Source: an uncultured Clostridia bacterium (GTDB lineage Bacteria > Bacillota > Clostridia > Oscillospirales > Oscillospiraceae). From it: a stretch of DNA of 33,477 nucleotides. Position 1 is the first letter of the stretch. Each line of letters begins with the position of its first letter. Positions 9,425 to 17,363 of the stretch are shown piece by piece. The translations under genes were made by a program, and so were the position numbers. The notes under the pieces are model-generated. The model had not been told where the DNA came from, did no database searches, and was given only the letters and a program-made list of their open reading frames with translations. Where the stretch lies: positions 1 through 33,477 of the forward strand of contig CAMKED010000012.1 of assembly GCA_946411475.1 (NCBI GenBank). The letters are read 5' to 3'.

Positions 9425-10273
9425 ATGCGCTTTAAGAAAGTCTACCTCGAAATCACCAACGTCTGCAACCGGGCCTGCGCGTTCTGCCCCGGAACGAAAC
9501 GAGCCTCCGGCTTTCTGGCGGAGGCGGATTTCGTGTGCCTGCTCGACAAGCTCCGTCCCTGGACGGATTTCCTCTACTTCCACCTGATGGGCGAGCCGCT
9601 GCTCCACCCCGACCTGGGCCGCTTTCTTGGGCTGGCAGGGGAGCGGGGCTTCCGGGTCATTCTGACCACCAACGGCACCCTGCTGGACAAAGTCGGCCCC
9701 GTCCTGCTGGCTGCGCCCGCCCTGCACAAGGTCAATCTGTCCCTGCACTCCTTCGAGGCAAACGATGGAACAGCGCTGGAAGATTATGTCAACCTGTGCG
9801 CAAGCTTCGGCAGGGAAGCAGCGGCCCGCGGCGTGTTGGTGAATTTCCGGCTCTGGAATGGGGACAGCGCTTCCCGCGCGGGCTGGAATGCGGAGAATTC
9901 GTGCATTCTGGAACTGCTTGCGCAGGCATTTCCGCGCCCGTGGAGCCCCAGCCGGACCGGGGAACGCCTGGCGGAGCGGGTCTTCCTCGACCGGGCCGAG
10001 ATCTTTGACTGGCCGGACGGGGAAGCGGAGGCCGAAAACGCCCACCATTCCTGCTATGGCCTGCGGGATCAGATGGGTGTGCTGGTGGACGGGACGGTCG
10101 TGCCCTGCTGCCTTGACCGCGACGGAGACCTGGCCCTTGGCAATCTGTTGACTGAGGAACTGTCCGATATTCTCGACAGGCCCCGTGCTCGCGCCATCCC
10201 GGACGGCTTCCGCCGGGGCGAGGCGGTAGAGGAATTATGTAAACGATGCGGCTACGCGAACCGCTTTCGTTGA
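9425..10273 (+). CDS. Radical SAM protein with SPASM-like C-terminal cysteine motif
   Basis: TNVCNRACAFCPG (CxxxCxxC), CCLDRDGDLALGNLL...CKRCGY. Confidence 0.88.
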   Translation: MRFKKVYLEITNVCNRACAFCPGTKRASGFLAEADFVCLLDKLRPWTDFLYFHLMGEPLLHPDLGRFLGLAGERGFRVILTTNGTLLDKVGPVLLAAPALHKVNLSLHSFEANDGTALEDYVNLCASFGREAAARGVLVNFRLWNGDSASRAGWNAENSCILELLAQAFPRPWSPSRTGERLAERVFLDRAEIFDWPDGEAEAENAHHSCYGLRDQMGVLVDGTVVPCCLDRDGDLALGNLLTEELSDILDRPRARAIPDGFRRGEAVEELCKRCGYANRFR

Positions 10274-10277
10274 CGTC

Positions 10278-10302
10278 GTAGGGGCGCACAGCGTGCGCCC
10301 GC
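10278..10302. repeat. GTAGGG-framed hairpin repeat
   Basis: gtaggggcgcacagcgtgcgcccgc. Confidence 0.75.
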
Positions 10303-10310
10303 GCCGCGCC

Positions 10311-10400
10311 AAAGCCTTCCCCCTGGGGGGGAAAGGTGTCATCGGGCGTCTCACAGAAGCCCGATGACGGATGAGGGGGAGGCCCGACAACGGTTCGCTC
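10311..10400. repeat. Partial, diverged relative of the 9153-9389 element
   Basis: aaagccttccccctggggggaaaggtg, internal catcgggc...gcccgatg hairpin, then cggatgagggggaggcccgacaa. Confidence 0.7.
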
Positions 10401-10457
10401 CCCGTGACGCACACTGTGCGCCGCTGCCGGACGTTGTACGTTGAACTCTGAACTACG

Positions 10458-10480
10458 GCGGGCAAATTGCCCACGCTACA
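10458..10480. repeat. TGTAGCG-hairpin repeat (inverted) directly upstream of the NnrD RBS
   Basis: gcgggcaaattgcccacgctaca. Confidence 0.75.
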
Positions 10481-10495
10481 GAAGGAGACAATTCT

Positions 10496-11401
10496 ATGCT
10501 ATCAAAAATGAACGCTGCTTTAAAACGCATGCAGGCGCTGCACCGTGACGGCTGCGTGTTTACCTCAGAAGCTCTGCTTGACAGTCTGCTGCCCAAGCGG
10601 AACCCGAACGCCCACAAGGGGGACGTCGGCCGCGTGCTGATCGTGGCGGGCTCCGTGGGCTATACCGGGGCCCCGGTGCTGGCGGCCAACGCCGCCCTGC
10701 GGAGCGGGTCCGGGCTGATTTTCACCGGGGTCCCTGAGGCGGTCTATCCGATTATCGCGCAGAAGCTCGACGAGCCGATGGTCTTCCCCTTGTCCTGCGA
10801 CGAGGACGGGAGGCTGAACACCCGCGCCGTTCCGGAGCTGGTGCGCCGTTTGGAAAACTGCGACGCCTGTCTGGTCGGTCCCGGTCTGGGCCGGAGCCCC
10901 GCGATCCTGGACGTTGTGAGCGCCGTCCTGACCCACGCCAAATGCCCCGTGATTTTAGACGCGGACGGCATAAACTGTCTGGAGGGGAATATAGATGTTC
11001 TGGGACAGGCGTCCTGCCCCGTGATCCTGACGCCCCACGATGGGGAATTCCGCCGTCTGGGCGGCGACCCGAGCCCGGCGGCCCGTTATGAGAGCGCCAA
11101 GAACCTGGCCCGTACCTGGGGCGTGACCGTGCTGCTCAAGGGCCATCGGACCCTGATCGTCAGCACGGAGAAGAGCTACCTGAACGCGACCGGCAACCCC
11201 GGCATGGCCACCGGGGGCAGCGGGGACGTGCTGGCGGGGATCCTGCTGGCGCTGCTGGGTCAGGGAGCCGCGCCGACCGAGGCTGCCGCAGCGGCGGCCT
11301 GGCTCCACGGCGCCGTGGGCGACTACTGCGCCGAGGCCTGGGGCGAACGCGGCATGACGCCGACGGACATGATTGCGAATCTGCACCTGTTCCTAAAATA
11401 A
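10496..11401 (+). CDS. nnrD: ADP/ATP-dependent NAD(P)H-hydrate dehydratase (NnrD/YjeF C-terminal type)
   Basis: HKGDVGRVLIVAGSVGYTGAPVLAANAALRSGSGL, GLGRSP, TPHDGEFRRL, LKGHRTLI, GNPGMATGGSGDVLAGI. Confidence 0.93.
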   Translation: MLSKMNAALKRMQALHRDGCVFTSEALLDSLLPKRNPNAHKGDVGRVLIVAGSVGYTGAPVLAANAALRSGSGLIFTGVPEAVYPIIAQKLDEPMVFPLSCDEDGRLNTRAVPELVRRLENCDACLVGPGLGRSPAILDVVSAVLTHAKCPVILDADGINCLEGNIDVLGQASCPVILTPHDGEFRRLGGDPSPAARYESAKNLARTWGVTVLLKGHRTLIVSTEKSYLNATGNPGMATGGSGDVLAGILLALLGQGAAPTEAAAAAAWLHGAVGDYCAEAWGERGMTPTDMIANLHLFLK

Positions 11402-11466
11402 GATCTGCCTGTAGGTGCGCACCCTGCGCGCCCCTGCGGCGGAATAAGGTTTAAGGAGTGAACCCT

Positions 11467-12066
11467 GTGCGGCGACTGTTGCTTGCCGTACCAATGATGC
11501 TATGTCTCTGCCTGCTCTGCGCCTGCGCGGGCGGAAGCAACGACCCCTTGCAGGCGGCCATGGATTATCGGACGGAGCTGCTCGGCCACGGGGGCTGCGC
11601 CTTCGAGCTGGAGGCGCAGGCCGATACCGGGGAGCTGGTCTGGGCGCTGACTCTGGCCTGTGAGCTGGACCCCGCGGGCAACGGGACTGTCACGGTCCTG
11701 GCCCCGGAGAGCATTGCCGGGATCAGCGCCGTCTGTGAGGACGGCGGGGCCAGCCTGCGCTATGAAGACCTCACGCTTGGCCTTGGAACCCTGCCCGGTA
11801 CGGAGTTGTCTCCGGCGCAGGCGCCGGGGCGGCTGGTGCGGGCCTGGGCGCAGGCCTGGATCGACTCCGCCGGGGCGGAGCAGGACGGGATCCTGGCCTG
11901 CTTTGAGGACGGAGATCTGACTGTCCTGACCCGGTTTGACGCGGCGGGGCTTCCCACGCGGGCCGAGCTGGCCGTGAACGGGCAGGTGCGTTTTACTGCG
12001 GAGATCCAAAACTTTACTTGGAAAGACGGAAACGAACATGAAACTGCTGAAAAGAACCTGGGCTGA
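11467..12066 (+). CDS. Putative lipoprotein
   Basis: GTG start 8 nt after AAGGAG; signal peptide and lipobox LLCAC. Confidence 0.65.
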   Translation: MRRLLLAVPMMLCLCLLCACAGGSNDPLQAAMDYRTELLGHGGCAFELEAQADTGELVWALTLACELDPAGNGTVTVLAPESIAGISAVCEDGGASLRYEDLTLGLGTLPGTELSPAQAPGRLVRAWAQAWIDSAGAEQDGILACFEDGDLTVLTRFDAAGLPTRAELAVNGQVRFTAEIQNFTWKDGNEHETAEKNLG

Positions 12067-13210
12067 CATTTCCATGGACAATCTCAGCCACAACTATCAT
12101 CTGCTGCGGGACGCGATCCCTGCGGACTGCCGCTTTCTCGGCGTAGTCAAGGCGGACGCCTACGGCCACGGGGCCGTGCCGGTCAGCCGTCAGTTGGTGG
12201 ATCTCGGCGCGGACTATCTGGCCGTGTCGAATATGGAGGAGGCGGTCCAGCTCCGCCGGAGCTATATCCGCCTGCCCATCCTGATCCTGGGCTATACCCC
12301 GGCCTTCTATGCCGAGGATATGGTGGATATGGGGATCCGGCAGGAGGTCCATTCTCTGGAATATGCCTGCCAGCTCTCCGAGGCTCTGGCCGGCTCCGGG
12401 AAGCGGTTGAAGATCCATATCAAGCTGGACACCGGCATGTCCCGCCTGGGCTTCTTTGCCAATGACGAACGAACCGTGGACGAGCTCCGGCAGGTCTGCG
12501 CGATGGAGGGGCTGCTCCCGGAGGGCATTTTCACCCACTTCTCTGTGGCGGATTCTCTGGCCACGGCGGATCAGGCCTTTACGGCAAAGCAGTTTTCCGA
12601 GTTCAACGCCACGGTGGACGCGCTGGCCGCTGCCGGGATCCGGTTCAAGCTGCGCCATTGCTGCAATTCCGCGGCGACCCTGCTGCACCCGGAATACGCG
12701 CTGGATATGGTGCGGCCGGGCATCGCCACCTACGGCATCAGCCCGAGCGAGGAGCTGTCGGGCCGCTTCGATCTGCGGCCGCTCATGAGCCTGCGGACGA
12801 CGGTGTCCCAGATCCGGGCCTTCCGGCCCGACGTGGGCGTGAGCTATGGCCGCAGCTATACGACGCCCTCCGAGCGGACGATCGCCGTGCTTTCGATCGG
12901 CTATGCCGACGGCCTGCCCCGCAGCCTGTCCAATCGAATCAGCTTCCTGCTGCACGGCAAGCGGGTCCCGGTGGTTGGACGGATCTGTATGGATATGTGC
13001 ATGGTGGACGTTACCGAGGTCCCGGAGGCCAAGGTGGGCGACGTGGTCACGGTCTTCGGCACGGACGGCGACGCGGCCATCCCCGTGGACGACCTGGCCC
13101 GCCTCACCGGGACGATCCCCTACGAGACCCTCTGCTCGATCAACAAGCGTACCCCCCGCTTCTACCTCGACGGCGAGCAGCGGATGGAGGTATTGCAGTA
13201 CATCGTATAG
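12038..13210 (+). CDS. alr: Alanine racemase
   Basis: RTWADISMDNLSHNY, VVKADAYGHGAVPVS, LDTGMSRLGF, RICMDMCMVDVT. Confidence 0.96.
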   Translation: MKLLKRTWADISMDNLSHNYHLLRDAIPADCRFLGVVKADAYGHGAVPVSRQLVDLGADYLAVSNMEEAVQLRRSYIRLPILILGYTPAFYAEDMVDMGIRQEVHSLEYACQLSEALAGSGKRLKIHIKLDTGMSRLGFFANDERTVDELRQVCAMEGLLPEGIFTHFSVADSLATADQAFTAKQFSEFNATVDALAAAGIRFKLRHCCNSAATLLHPEYALDMVRPGIATYGISPSEELSGRFDLRPLMSLRTTVSQIRAFRPDVGVSYGRSYTTPSERTIAVLSIGYADGLPRSLSNRISFLLHGKRVPVVGRICMDMCMVDVTEVPEAKVGDVVTVFGTDGDAAIPVDDLARLTGTIPYETLCSINKRTPRFYLDGEQRMEVLQYIV

Positions 13211-13290
13211 GCATTAGGCAACAGGCAATAGGAGAACGTACGCACATCTCTCGTCCACGATTGCCTGTTGCCTATTCAACGATTGCCTGA
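13208..13290. repeat. Word repeat with inverted arms between alr and mazF
   Basis: aggcaacaggcaat (13216-13229) / attgcctgttgcct (13260-13273), perfect inverted repeat, with further TAGGCA copies. Confidence 0.8.
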
Positions 13291-13393
13291 AACTGACAAA
13301 ATTCGACCCTCACGCATAAACTGGAACAGCCGTATATTTTTTCTCAGAACGTGGAAGAATAGAGGCAAGAACAAAATCCGGAGCGTGAGTCGT

Positions 13394-13741
13394 ATGGAAC
13401 CTGTCAGACGGGGCGATATTTATTATGCGGACCTGAGCCCGGTGGTGGGCAGCGAGCAGGGCGGGACCCGGCCGGTGCTGATCGTACAGAACGATACCGG
13501 CAACCGCCATTCCCCCACGGTGATTGCCGCAGCGATCACCAGCCAATTGGGCAAGGCCCGCCTGCCCACCCATATTACGGTTCCCGGCCGGGAGGTCGGG
13601 CTGGCCAAGGATTCGGTGATCCTGTTGGAGCAGATCCGCACCCTGGATAAGCGCCGCCTGCGCGAGCACATGGGCAGGCTCACCGATGAGCAGATGTCCA
13701 AGGTCAACGAGGCCATCGCGGTGTCCTTTGGATTGGAATAA
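13394..13741 (+). CDS. mazF: PemK/MazF family endoribonuclease toxin
   Basis: [58 protein letters not shown]. Confidence 0.93.
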   Translation: MEPVRRGDIYYADLSPVVGSEQGGTRPVLIVQNDTGNRHSPTVIAAAITSQLGKARLPTHITVPGREVGLAKDSVILLEQIRTLDKRRLREHMGRLTDEQMSKVNEAIAVSFGLE

Positions 13742-13742
13742 C

Positions 13743-13759
13743 GCCGGCAATCTGCCGGC
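13743..13759. repeat. Core of the TGTAGCG-hairpin repeat just after the mazF stop
   Basis: gccggcaatctgccggc. Confidence 0.7.
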
Positions 13760-13767
13760 ATAACTGA

Positions 13768-13803
13768 CACTCCCTTTCGCATACAATGATGCGAAAGGGA
13801 GTG
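13768..13803 (+). terminator. Strong hairpin (terminator or leader structure)
   Basis: Perfect 15-bp arms cactccctttcgcat / atgcgaaagggagtg. Confidence 0.5.
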
Positions 13804-13809
13804 TTCACA

Positions 13810-14361
13810 TTGGAGTATCCAATCATCTATCACGGAGAAGAAACGGGCCGTATTTCCGTCGAGCCGGACGGGCTCTATCACCGGCTTTCTGCCCGCTGCG
13901 AAGAACCGGGACACGGGATCTGGCGGCTCTGGGGCTGTTTCGGCTTTGAAAGCCGCTGCCTGGGGGTTTGCATCCCGGCGGAGGGCGGCCTGCGTCTGGA
14001 AAAGCGTGTCTCGCGCCGGAGCTGGCCGGAGCTGCCGGAAGCGTTCGTGCTTGGCCGGGAGGCCGAGGGCTTCCTGCCCTGGCAGGGCAACATAAAGGCA
14101 CAGACGATCCCGGACGCGATGCTGCGGGAAAACGGCGATGGCACGCGGACGCTTGCCATCTTTGCCCCGCCCGAGGGCCCCGTCCCGCTGGCGGAGTACG
14201 TCAGCCAAATGCGGGAAGGCGAGCTGGACGGGCGAGCCTGCTTGCTGCTGGACTGGCCGCAGGCAGAAGAGGTGAGAATTGAGAATGGAGAATTGAGAAT
14301 GGAACCCGAAAATCTCAATTCTCACCTCTCAATTCTCAACTGTAATTCCACCGGGCAGTGA
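13810..14361 (+). CDS. Hypothetical protein with a repeat-derived C-terminus
   Basis: Likely TTG start at 13810 (ORF track 13786); last ~28 codons (RIENGELRMEPENLNSHLSILNCNSTGQ) come from a word repeat. Confidence 0.5.
   Translation: MEYPIIYHGEETGRISVEPDGLYHRLSARCEEPGHGIWRLWGCFGFESRCLGVCIPAEGGLRLEKRVSRRSWPELPEAFVLGREAEGFLPWQGNIKAQTIPDAMLRENGDGTRTLAIFAPPEGPVPLAEYVSQMREGELDGRACLLLDWPQAEEVRIENGELRMEPENLNSHLSILNCNSTGQ
14269..14342. repeat. Palindromic word repeat at the convergent gene junction
   Basis: gaggtgagaattgag (14269-14283) / ctcaattctcacctc (14314-14328) perfect inverted repeat, with tandem gaattgagaatg words. Confidence 0.9.
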
Positions 14362-15083
14362 TCCGAGCCGAAGATCTCCTGGTGGATGTCGGTGGAGATC
14401 AGCTTTTCCCGCAGCCGGTCGGAGATGACAAAGTAGTCGATGCGCCAGCCCACGTTCTTTTCTCTGGCCCGCATGCGGTAGCTCCACCAGGAGTATTGAT
14501 CCACGGCGTCCGGGTGCTGGAAGCGCCAGGAATCCGTGAAGCCCGCCGCCAACAGCTCGGAAAATTTGCCGCGCTCCTCGTCGGAGAAGCCCGCGTTGCC
14601 CCGGTTGGCCTTGGGGTTTTTCAGGTCGATCTCCTCGTGGGCGACGTTCAGATCGCCGCAGTAGATCACGGGCTTGAGTTTGTCCAGCTTCTGCATATAG
14701 GCGCGCAGGGCGTCCTCCCAGACCATGCGGAAGTCGATGCGCTTGAGCCCGTCCTGGGCGTTTGGCGTGTAGCAGGTGAGAAGCCAGAAGTCCGGGTATT
14801 CCAGCGTGATGAGCCGCCCCTCGTGGTCGAGCTCCTCCACGCCCACGCCGTAGGAGACGCAGAGCGGCTCGTGCTTCGTAAAGACTGCCGTGCCGGAGTA
14901 GCCCTTCTTCTCGGCGGAATACCAGAACTGCCGATAGCCGGGCAGATCAAGCTCCAACTGTCCCGGCTGCATTTTCGTCTCCTGCACGGAGAAAAAATCC
15001 GCGTCCAGGCTGTGAAACGCGTCGAGAAAGCCCTTGTCCACACAGGCCCGCAGCCCGTTGACGTTCCAGGAGATGAATTTCAT
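14322..15083 (-). CDS. exoA: Exodeoxyribonuclease III
   Basis: MKFISWNVNGLRACVDKGF, QETKM, YSGTAVFTK, YCGDLNVAHEEIDL, SDHCPVEL. Confidence 0.95.
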   Translation of the reverse strand: MKFISWNVNGLRACVDKGFLDAFHSLDADFFSVQETKMQPGQLELDLPGYRQFWYSAEKKGYSGTAVFTKHEPLCVSYGVGVEELDHEGRLITLEYPDFWLLTCYTPNAQDGLKRIDFRMVWEDALRAYMQKLDKLKPVIYCGDLNVAHEEIDLKNPKANRGNAGFSDEERGKFSELLAAGFTDSWRFQHPDAVDQYSWWSYRMRAREKNVGWRIDYFVISDRLREKLISTDIHQEIFGSDHCPVELQLRIER

Positions 15084-15173
15084 AGGTCGTACCTCCGAAA
15101 TTTGAGAGTTCGTGTTTGGAATATCGTATCATATTTTTCGACAAAGCGCAACGGCTGCCCGGAAAAAATGTGG

Positions 15174-15202
15174 TTGTAATACGGCATTTCTTGTGATATA
15201 AT
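15174..15202 (+). promoter_or_regulatory. uppP promoter
   Basis: TTGTAA-17 nt-TATAAT. Confidence 0.65.
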
Positions 15203-15221
15203 ATCAGAACGCAAAGCGCGA

Positions 15222-15265
15222 TTTGCATTTCATTTTGCATTCTGCATCGTGCATTTCGCATTCCA
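15222..15265. repeat. TGCATT-word repeat in the uppP 5' leader
   Basis: atttgcatttcattttgcattctgcatcgtgcatttcgcattc; inverse of the gaatgcaaaatg word. Confidence 0.8.
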
Positions 15266-15285
15266 TTCCCGGAGGGGGCTTTTAT

Positions 15286-16110
15286 TTGCTTGAACTTCTG
15301 AAAACAATCTTCCTCGGCATCGTGGAGGGGATCACGGAATGGCTGCCTGTGAGTTCCACGGGCCACATGCTGCTGGTGGATGAATTCCTCCGGCTGGACG
15401 CTTCCGACGAATTCAAGGAGATGTTCTTCGTTGTCATCCAGCTGGGCGCCATCCTGGCGGTGGTGCTTCTGTTCTGGAACCAGCTCTGGCCCTTTGCCAG
15501 AAAGCCCCAGGGGGGCGTCATGCTGAAGCAGAAGACCGTCTCCCTTTGGCTCAAAGTGATCGTGGCCTGCATCCCCGGCACCATCGCAGCCCTGCTGCTG
15601 GACGACTATATCGACGCCCATCTTTCCACCCCCACCGTCATTGCCGGGACCCTGATCCTCTACGGCGTTGGCTTCCTGGTGGTGGAGCGCTGGAACCGGG
15701 GCAGGACCCCCAAGGTCCAGCAGGTGGAGGACATTACATACCCCCTGGCCCTGGGCATCGGCCTGTTCCAGGTGCTGTCCATCATCCCCGGCACCTCCCG
15801 TTCCGGGGCCTGCATCATCGGAGCCCTGATCCTGGGAGTGGCCCGGCCCGCTGCCGCAGGCTTTACCTTCCACCTGGCGGTGCCCGTCATGTTCGGCCTG
15901 AGCTTTCTGAAGCTGCTGAAATTCGGCTTCCGCTTCGCCGGGTCGGAGCTGCTGATCCTGCTGGTGGGCATGGCGGTGGCTTTTCTGGTCTCCCTGGCGG
16001 TGATCCGCTTCCTGATGAACTACATCCGCAAGCACGGCTTCGAGCTCTTCGGATACTATCGGATCGTTCTGGGTATCATAATTCTGTTATATTTTTATCT
16101 GGTGAGGTAA
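15286..16110 (+). CDS. uppP: Undecaprenyl-diphosphatase
   Basis: TTG start after GGAGGGGG; GIVEGITEWLPVSSTGHMLLVDEFL, IPGTSRSGACIIGALILG. Confidence 0.95.
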   Translation: MLELLKTIFLGIVEGITEWLPVSSTGHMLLVDEFLRLDASDEFKEMFFVVIQLGAILAVVLLFWNQLWPFARKPQGGVMLKQKTVSLWLKVIVACIPGTIAALLLDDYIDAHLSTPTVIAGTLILYGVGFLVVERWNRGRTPKVQQVEDITYPLALGIGLFQVLSIIPGTSRSGACIIGALILGVARPAAAGFTFHLAVPVMFGLSFLKLLKFGFRFAGSELLILLVGMAVAFLVSLAVIRFLMNYIRKHGFELFGYYRIVLGIIILLYFYLVR

Positions 16111-16116
16111 TTACAA

Positions 16117-16935
16117 ATGAGCGAATGCACACATGATTGTTCCACCTGCGGGCAGGACTGCGCCTCCCGCAACGAGGAGAGCCTGCTGGCCCAACTGAAT
16201 CCCAAGTCCAAGGTCCGCAAGGTCTATGCCGTTGTCTCCGGCAAGGGCGGCGTGGGCAAATCCACCGTCACCTCCATGCTGGCGGTTGCCATGCAGAAGC
16301 GCGGCCACCGGACGGCCATTCTGGACGCCGACATCACCGGCCCCTCCATCCCAAAGGCCTTTGCCCTGGACTCCACTGACGCCTACGAAGACGGCCTGCT
16401 GGCCCCGGCTGTGACCCGGACCGGCATTCAGGTCATGTCCCTGAACCTCCTGCTGGAGACCGAGACAGCCCCCGTGGTCTGGCGCGGCCCCGTGCTGGCC
16501 GGTGCGGTAAAGCAGTTCTGGACTGACGTGTTCTGGGATAACGTAGACTATATGTTCGTCGATATGCCTCCCGGAACCGGCGACGTGCCCCTGACGGTTT
16601 TCCAGAGCCTGCCCATCGACGGCATCATTCTCGTGACGACCCCGCAGGATCTGGTCTCCATGATCGTTGCCAAGGCTGTGGAGATGGCCAAGCTCATGCA
16701 CCTGCCCATCATCGGCATCGTGGAGAACTATGCCTGGCTGACCTGCCCCGACTGCGGCAAGAAGATCGAGGTCTTCGGCAAGTCCCACGTTGAGGAGATG
16801 GCCACGAAGTATGATCTGCCCGTCCTGGCCCGTCTGCCCATCGACACCAAGGTGGCCGGCTTCATGGACGCCGGCGAGGCCGAGAGCGTCGATACCGACG
16901 ATCTGGAAGACGCAGTCAATCTGCTGGCAAGGTAA
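16117..16935 (+). CDS. Mrp/NBP35 family P-loop ATPase (Fe-S carrier)
   Basis: VSGKGGVGKSTVTSMLA, ILDADITGPSIPK, FVDMPPGTGDVPLTV, CPDCGKKIEVFG. Confidence 0.93.
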   Translation: MSECTHDCSTCGQDCASRNEESLLAQLNPKSKVRKVYAVVSGKGGVGKSTVTSMLAVAMQKRGHRTAILDADITGPSIPKAFALDSTDAYEDGLLAPAVTRTGIQVMSLNLLLETETAPVVWRGPVLAGAVKQFWTDVFWDNVDYMFVDMPPGTGDVPLTVFQSLPIDGIILVTTPQDLVSMIVAKAVEMAKLMHLPIIGIVENYAWLTCPDCGKKIEVFGKSHVEEMATKYDLPVLARLPIDTKVAGFMDAGEAESVDTDDLEDAVNLLAR

Positions 16936-17102
16936 AAAAGGTAAGAAGTAAGAGGTAAGAGGTAAGAAGTAGCTGACAGACTTCTTACCTCTCGCTTTAT
17001 TGAAGAATTTAGGTATCTGTTCAGTAGGGTCGTAGTGGCCGCGCAGGTGCGCGGCCACTACGGAGCAGGTGCGACTGAATAGATACCTTCTTACCTCTTA
17101 CT
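16933..17102. repeat. Composite word repeat at the mrp/barstar convergent junction, with nested MITE-like element
   Basis: ggtaagaagtaagaggtaagaggtaagaag, inverse cttcttacctct twice, nested 17011-17088 element. Confidence 0.85.
17011..17088. mobile_element. 78-bp MITE-like palindromic element
   Basis: Terminal inverted repeats aggtatctgttcagt / actgaatagatacct (14/15) and central gtagtggccgcgca-gg-tgcgcggccactac hairpin; second copy at 6121-6244. Confidence 0.7.
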
Positions 17103-17361
17103 TGCGTATTACGCGAACGTGTCCGCTTTTGGCCGCGTCGTCCAGCATCCGCAGCAACCGTTCCGCGTAGTCGCCCAGACGTTCCCGGAGCAGGTCCTCG
17201 TGCTTCACGGTGATGATACGGTCCTTGCCGGGTTCGGTCAGCAGGTCATAGACCGCATCCAGATTTGCTCCGCAGTCGGCCGGAAGATTCAGCTTTTCCC
17301 GCAGCAGGGCGTGGAGACCCTCCCGGTCCGTCACCCGTTTTCCGTTGATGGTGGCCCGCAT
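17098..17361 (-). CDS. Barstar family ribonuclease inhibitor (immunity protein)
   Basis: 87 aa; LHALLREKLNLPADCGANLDAVYDLLTE is typical of barstar. Confidence 0.88.
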   Translation of the reverse strand: MRATINGKRVTDREGLHALLREKLNLPADCGANLDAVYDLLTEPGKDRIITVKHEDLLRERLGDYAERLLRMLDDAAKSGHVRVIRK

Positions 17362-17363
17362 CG

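Noticed and set aside
16936-16970. Tandem words (and those at 24685-24742) as a CRISPR array
   Set aside because: Units are 7-14 nt, contiguous, lack spacers and have inverted partners; no cas genes nearby.
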